From: Brassica napus | Lineage: Eukaryota; Streptophyta; Magnoliopsida; Brassicales; Brassicaceae | Reading direction: 5' to 3' | DNA: 64,000 nt | Assembly: GCF_020379485.1 (NCBI RefSeq) | Contig: NC_063448.1 | Coordinates: forward strand, 16,329,726-16,393,725 | Part shown: piece after piece, positions 59,440 through 64,000 of the stretch | Numbering within the stretch: the first letter of the stretch is position 1 | Layout: every line of letters starts with the position of its first letter | Notes under the pieces: generated by a model | Seen by the model: only the letters and a program-made list of their open reading frames with translations | Databases searched by the model: none | Told to the model about the DNA's origin: nothing | Made by a program: the position numbers and the translations under genes

Positions 59440-60860
59440 ATTAGAAAAGGAAATTAATATTACATAATGTTTTACAATTATATTTTGTGTAATGTTTTTA
59501 AAAATAAAATTTCTATCAAATAATTATTTTCAGTTAATATTAACTATTTTTAAAAGTTGCCATTTTCAAAATTTGTTTTTTTAATATCACTAATATTTTT
59601 ACAATTTTTCTTGTTAATTAAAAATTATTACTATCATGTTTATCATTAATTTGTTTTTAACTAAAAAATACTATTAAGAGAAGTTTACATTTCTCTGTGG
59701 TAAAGATTTTTTTTTTTTTTAAAAAAAACTCATAACTCGTTAAGATTACAATTTTTTTAGAATCTATTTTATTTAGGATTTTAGGAAAATAAGAACTTCT
59801 ACAAAAGAAAATTGTTTTCAAATTTATTTTTTAGAATTTTGAAAAAAGGAATATTTCTTAAAGAATCACTACTAAATATTTTTTTTAAAAAATTTGTTTT
59901 ACTATTAAATAATTTTAAAAAGTAGTGTTTTCAAAATTCCTTTTTACTATCTTATTATATATATTTTTAATCATTATATATTTAAAAACATGTCACAATT
60001 ATTTTTAAAAATATATAATTGTAAAAGACTGTATAATAAAAATTATTTAGACTTTTTTTTTATACACTATTAAACTTAAAAAAGAAAAAAACTAATTTAT
60101 AAAAAAAATCTTTTGAATTAAGGTTTTTTGAAAAGGAAATTTTTTATTTAACACATGTCAAAATCTTAGATAATATTTTTTTGCAACTTTCTTTTGATTA
60201 GGATTTTAAAAAAGGAAATTACTATTAAATAATATTTATAATTACTTTTTAATGAAATTCGTAGATAAATTACTATCAAATAATTATTTTTAGTTATTAA
60301 TAAATAATTTGAAAATTACTATTTTTACAATTTGTATCAATGCTAATTATACATTCTTTTGTTAATTAAATATTTTTTAGTATCATATTCATCATCAAAT
60401 ACTCTCTTAAAAAAATTATCAAATAAATTTTTACAATTCACTTTTGGTTATGATTTAAAAATATGATACAAATTTCTTTTGTTCATGATTTTTTTTAGAA
60501 AAATTAAAAAAAACTATTAAATATTCTTTTACATTTTTTAAGATTTTAGAAAAGGAAATTAATATTACATAATGTTTTACAATTATAATTTTTCTAAGAT
60601 TTTGAAAAATTAAATTTCTATCAAATAATTATTTCCAGTTAATATTAACTATTTTTAAAAGTTGTCATTTTCAAAATTCGTTTTTTTCAATATCACTAAT
60701 ATTTTTACAATTTTTCTTGTTAATTAAAAATTATTACTATCATGTTTATCATTAATTTGTTTTTAATTAAAAATTAGTATTAAATAGAAGTTTACAATTC
60801 TCTGGATATTAAGATTTTTTCTTTTTTTAAAAAAAAGAAAAAACTCTTAACTCGTTAAGA
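59408..60860 (+). repeat. Direct repeat, two units about 340 bp, 1105 bp apart
   Basis: TTAAATATTATTTTACATTT...GAAATTAATATTACATAATG at 59408-59745 recurs at about 60513-60860 with the same order of T/A-rich blocks. The material between (59746-60512) is AT-rich with further poorly preserved related pieces. No coding potential. Confidence 0.65.
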
Positions 60861-61008
60861 TTACAAATTTGTTTTTTTAGATCTTAGAATCTATAAACAC
60901 CAGATATCTTATCATTATGAAAAGAGGACAAGAAACGACAGAAGTCGAAAGAAGCATGATCAAATATAGACATCTCAAGGTCTCAGATGTGAATCAGACG
61001 AAACCTCA

Positions 61009-61040
61009 ACTCGGCTTCGCGTGGGCCGAGTGAAACATCT
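61009..61040 (+). other. Candidate Helitron B 3' hairpin
   Basis: ACTCGGC (61009-61015) pairs with GCCGAGT (61025-61031) around a 9-base loop, followed by GAAACATCTCTG. Position and form suit a Helitron end, but CTAG is not present. Confidence 0.35.
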
Positions 61041-61494
61041 CTGAAGAACATCACTTGGTCGCCATGCGCGGAGGTGAGAACGGTAACAGCGCTGGGGTTC
61101 ACCGGACTGACAGATGAAACAGCATTCTTCCGTTAGGTTTCATCACAATCGTGGAGGAAGCAGTGGACTTCCCGTTTGGTTTCGCAGTGGTAGAGGAGGT
61201 GACGGTCTTCTTGCTGAGCTTGCGGTCGCTGGAAAGTGAAGAGTTGCCGGTGGGTTCCATCAGGATGAGGATATGAGAGAATCTTATCAAATTTGATAGA
61301 GAGATAGGCTAGGAAAAGAAATTTATAAATAGAAAAATTGAGAAGAAGGTGAAAGGAATCCATTGATTGAGTTGAAGCAAAACCTTTGATTAGTGCAGTT
61401 AGTGGCGTAGTTACTCGTCGAAACGGTTTTGGAGAGAAGACAAATTGAAGAGGTGGAAGTCAAAAGGTAGGAGAAGAACGATATACATCGCGTA
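61041..61494. other. Stretch with short unsupported frames
   Basis: A minus-strand frame (61260-61099, starting MEPTGNSSLSSDRKLSKKTV) and a TATA-like TTATAAATAG near 61323 are visible. There is no recognised family and no extended gene, so I treat it as non-coding or a fragment. Confidence 0.3.
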
Positions 61495-61642
61495 ACACTA
61501 CGCGGACCATCAGCTTGTAAAACATGGGTTAACAGATCAGACAGGCCGAAAACAACATAAGCCCACGAACACTACGCCGACCATCAGCTTGCATTACGTA
61601 GGCTAACAGATCAGACATGCCGAAAACAATATATAATTGGCC
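61495..61642 (+). repeat. 74-bp tandem duplication
   Basis: ACACTACGCGGACCATCAGC and ACACTACGCCGACCATCAGC begin units at 61495 and 61569. Both run to ...GCCGAAAACAA. Confidence 0.85.
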
Positions 61643-62159
61643 CACAAACAATGTCCAATTCGATGATCCAACATTCGGTGGTGATGTGGAGAGATGAAGC
61701 TATATGATTGGCTAAAAATGTTGTTTTTGTTTTGTTATGTCAAACTGTTCCTTCTGATATTATTATTGGGAACTAAATAATTTATGAGTTTTTCCAACCG
61801 CCTATCTCGGTTTGATGGGGTTTAAATCGGTTCGGTTTTCACACAGGGAGTAAAATAACAATTGGCGTGACCTATTTGACAATCACAAAAACAAATCCCT
61901 AAACCTATTTTCTTTCTCAGCCACTTCTTCATCCTCGCTCTCAGCCGCTTCTCCATCCTCGCAGGTAAGATCTCTCTCCCTTCTCCATATTATATTATCC
62001 AAATTCAGAGTTTTTATATCAATTAATTGAAACTTTTGAATTACCAAGAAAGTAGAGATTCCCTTGGTAGTTGATAGGTTTCTAATGCAATTGTCTGCTG
62101 ATTTGGGATTCCCAGAAGGGCCGAAATCGCGCAAATCGACCGAGAAGTTCGAGGTGGCT
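61643..62159. other. No gene recognised
   Basis: Mixed-composition sequence with a pyrimidine-rich stretch near 61912-61985. No transposon ends identified. Confidence 0.4.
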
Positions 62160-64000
62160 TGATCTAAGGGATCATGACGTGGTGTCAACCATTTAACCTT
62201 CTGAGTGTCAACACAAGAAGGAGTTGTAGACGTGCATGAAGCAGTTCCATGCAGATCGACACACAGAAGCACGAGGTGTCGCAGTACCTGCGATCTGCGC
62301 ATGCGAACTGACATGCAGAGGTCCGTGTGTCGCGACGCATGAACCCCAGACATGCTGAGAGCTATGTGGACGTGGTGGTGTCTCCTGGCATGTAAAGGAG
62401 GCATGCAACAGGGCATGTGGACGCCCATGTGTCGCCACACATGCAACCGGAAGCATGCATGACGACACACATGCGATCAGGTGGCTCATTCTTATTGGCT
62501 GGCAACTTCTATATATACCCAGCCACCCTTCACCATTTTTACTCATCTCATTCCATAGAAACCAAAGAAAAACGTGGCTAGAGAGAGAGAGAGAGAGAAA
62601 GAAGTGAGGTGCTTTAGAAGTATAGACATTTTCGAAGAACGATAAACTGCCGGGAAGTTCCGAAAGACTGTCCAGAAGTGAAAGAAGGTTCTTTCTGAGT
62701 TCTGATCAGTCCAGACCAGTCCATTCCAAACATCTACGTTGGATTTTGGCATTTAACATCACGGTACCAAGACGAAGATTTGGAGGGGAGAAAAAGGGTT
62801 TGATCAACATCTGGAATCAAAGAGTCGAGCCACATCGCTTAATCACTGTGAGTCACGGTTAATTGTTTGTTAACGAATTTTAAATGCAGGTTCCTGACAT
62901 CGGAGACGGCTTCCGAGCTAGGATAGCTGGACTGGTCTAGGTGTCAGCTTGTGGATCCGAGGCTTGAGACGATGTCTGGATAAGTGGATAGCAAGACTAG
63001 TCTAAGCACCCGGAATATTGTGATTGTGTGATTATTATATGTTGTTATAGTGTGTACCTCGTGTTGGTACTATTGTGTGAAAACCTTGTGGTGGTTCTAG
63101 TAGTAGTTTGCAGGTCAGTGCTTCCTCAAATGGTACCACTAAGCCGGTCATGGTCCGGAAACTGGTGGGCTCGGTTTAACTTGGCTTGATCACCAAGGCC
63201 GGGTGTCACACGTGGATGTGACAGCCCCCGGCGAGTCCGATATAGGACCGGGGCACGGCGATTCCGATTGAGGACCGTGACCGGGTGATTTCTGAGCGCC
63301 TACGCCTGTGTGGTGTAATATTGAAGGGATTGCCGGTGTCCCTTATGTGGAGGAAGAATGATTTTGTTGGGTCCTAGGAGTATATATAAATATGGTTGAT
63401 TGATATGACACTCATAAAGAGTGTTTGATTTATTATGGTTTAATGGTTTATTGCTTAAATCAGTCATGCTTTATGATCTTGAATATTGATTATTGAACTA
63501 CCCGTCTTGCTTGTGTTTGGTGTGGGGTTTAGAATGACGGATAGTTGTATATGCTAGATAGGGAATCCTGGCTCACTGAGTGAAACTAGTTCACTCACTC
63601 CTCACATCCTTTTGCAGGTGACCAGTATAAAAGACCATAGCGCTCGCGGACCATGGACCCTATGTAGGAGCTGGTGTAGATTGCACATCTTTTGCTAAAG
63701 ACTCGTTTTCAAGATATATGAATGTATGTTTTACTTTCGGCTGCGTCCATGGACCCTATGTATAATATTTTGGGCTTGTGAACTTCATGTTTTATATAGA
63801 TGAAATAAAGTATGTTTTATATTCGCAACGTGTTGAATCTGATATTAGGTTAGTCCAACCTAACACAACTCTATGATTCAGTACAGGTTGCAAAGCCTCA
63901 GGCCGAAGATTAGAGGAAACGAGTTTCGAATGGATATTCTGGGTTACAGAATTATGTTTTGTGACTTGGAAAGTCTATTCTCAACCCGTCGTAACACTTT
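62160..64000 (+). repeat. Probable LTR (Ty3/gypsy, possibly chromovirus type), right end outside or at window edge
   Basis: Contains a strong TATA box (TTCTATATATACCC near 62508), a GA repeat (62579-62600) and a long GC-richer transcribed-looking stretch without an open frame. The window ends in CCCGTCGTAACACTTT, which looks like an LTR end (ACA) just before a primer site. I recognise the style of the block near 63540-63650 (CTCACTGAGTGAAACTAGTT... GCAGGTGACCAGTATAAAAG) as LTR-like but cannot name the family. The left boundary is a guess. Confidence 0.35.
62225..62480. repeat. Dispersed short units around CATGTGTCGC
   Basis: GTGTGTCGCGACGCATG, CATGTGTCGCCACACATGC and GACGACACACATGCG, plus several GCATGCA words, recur within 250 bases in both orientations. 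They can pair locally. The frames crossing them are cysteine/histidine-rich artefacts of the repeat. Confidence 0.5.

Larger units (their letters stand above)
53318..61040 (+). mobile_element. Helitron B carrying an RPA70-like gene and Helitron-protein remnant
   Basis: Starts TCTATACTATATAAAAGTTG, the typical 5' end of Brassicaceae Helitrons, directly after CTAG of Helitron A. It contains the intact RPA70-like gene, a 122-bp tandem duplication, a nested hAT element, the N-terminus of a Helitron-type protein and an AT-rich interior. The 3' end is uncertain: a hairpin at 61009-61031 followed by GAAACATCTCTG is a candidate but lacks CTAG. The stretch 53338-54382 is AT-rich with imperfect internal repeats and no gene. 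Confidence 0.6.

Noticed and set aside
59408..60860. LTR pair of a small retrotransposon
   Set aside because: The two similar blocks lack TG...CA ends, target duplication, primer site and polypurine tract.
61099..61363. Small Ser/Thr/Lys-rich protein on the minus strand
   Set aside because: No family recognised, no clear gene structure, and two overlapping frames are equally good; kept only as an unassigned stretch.
62208..62546. His/Cys-rich minus-strand frame resembling a zinc-finger protein
   Set aside because: The residues come from repeated CATGTG/GTGTCGC words; spacing fits no zinc-finger class.

Overview
The window looks like repeat-rich heterochromatin from a plant of the mustard family (Brassicaceae), probably tribe Brassiceae. 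It is not a bacterial or viral replicon. The case rests on the mobile elements: Athila-like and Tat/Ogre-like Ty3/gypsy retrotransposons, a Ty1/copia remnant, a CACTA remnant, Helitrons with the Brassicaceae-type 5' end, and a hAT element. I found no rRNA, tRNA or CRISPR array and no clear single-copy host gene. The only open, spliceable gene is an RPA70-like gene that appears to be Helitron cargo. All calls come from reading the sequence; no alignment or database search was run.

Layout. (1) 1-10153: two head-to-head pieces of one Athila-like element (plus strand 1-5819, minus strand 5820-10153), ending at a 100-N gap (10154-10253). This stretch is almost the same as 22586-32742 but carries many extra 1-2 base indels, so it is probably a poorly polished false duplicate. 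(2) 10254-17902: 3' part of a Tat/Ogre-like element: reverse transcriptase end, RNase H, second RNase H, integrase, then a multi-exon gene on the opposite strand, a polypurine tract and the 3' LTR. (3) 17903-18742: unassigned. (4) 18743-28408: Athila-like element on the plus strand. Its gag-protease-X polyprotein is rearranged by an internal duplication and ends in a 1346-bp LTR. (5) 28409-43061: a second Athila-like copy on the minus strand. Its 5' LTR is split by a complete 8054-bp non-autonomous Tat-like element (34487-42540) with matching LTRs and a 5-bp target duplication. (6) 43062-46890: decayed Ty1/copia element. (7) 48575-51690: truncated CACTA element. (8) 51691-53317 and 53318-about 61040: two Helitrons in direct head-to-tail contact. 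The second holds the RPA70-like gene, a broken Helitron-protein N-terminus and a 900-bp hAT insertion. (9) 61041-64000: short tandem duplications and a probable LTR running off the window.

Most notable. The Athila-like family encodes gag and an aspartic protease, but in place of reverse transcriptase, RNase H and integrase it has a long unfamiliar region. That region is peppered with Ser-Ile-Asp motifs encoded by the palindrome ATCGATCGAT. The same DNA motif is read in a different frame (His-Arg-Ser) inside gag, and recurs in the untranslated 3' region and the LTRs. This points to selection or amplification of the nucleic acid rather than the peptide. The family could only move by borrowing pol from a relative. 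The nested Tat-like element shows the same logic: gag, protease and an antisense gene, but no pol.
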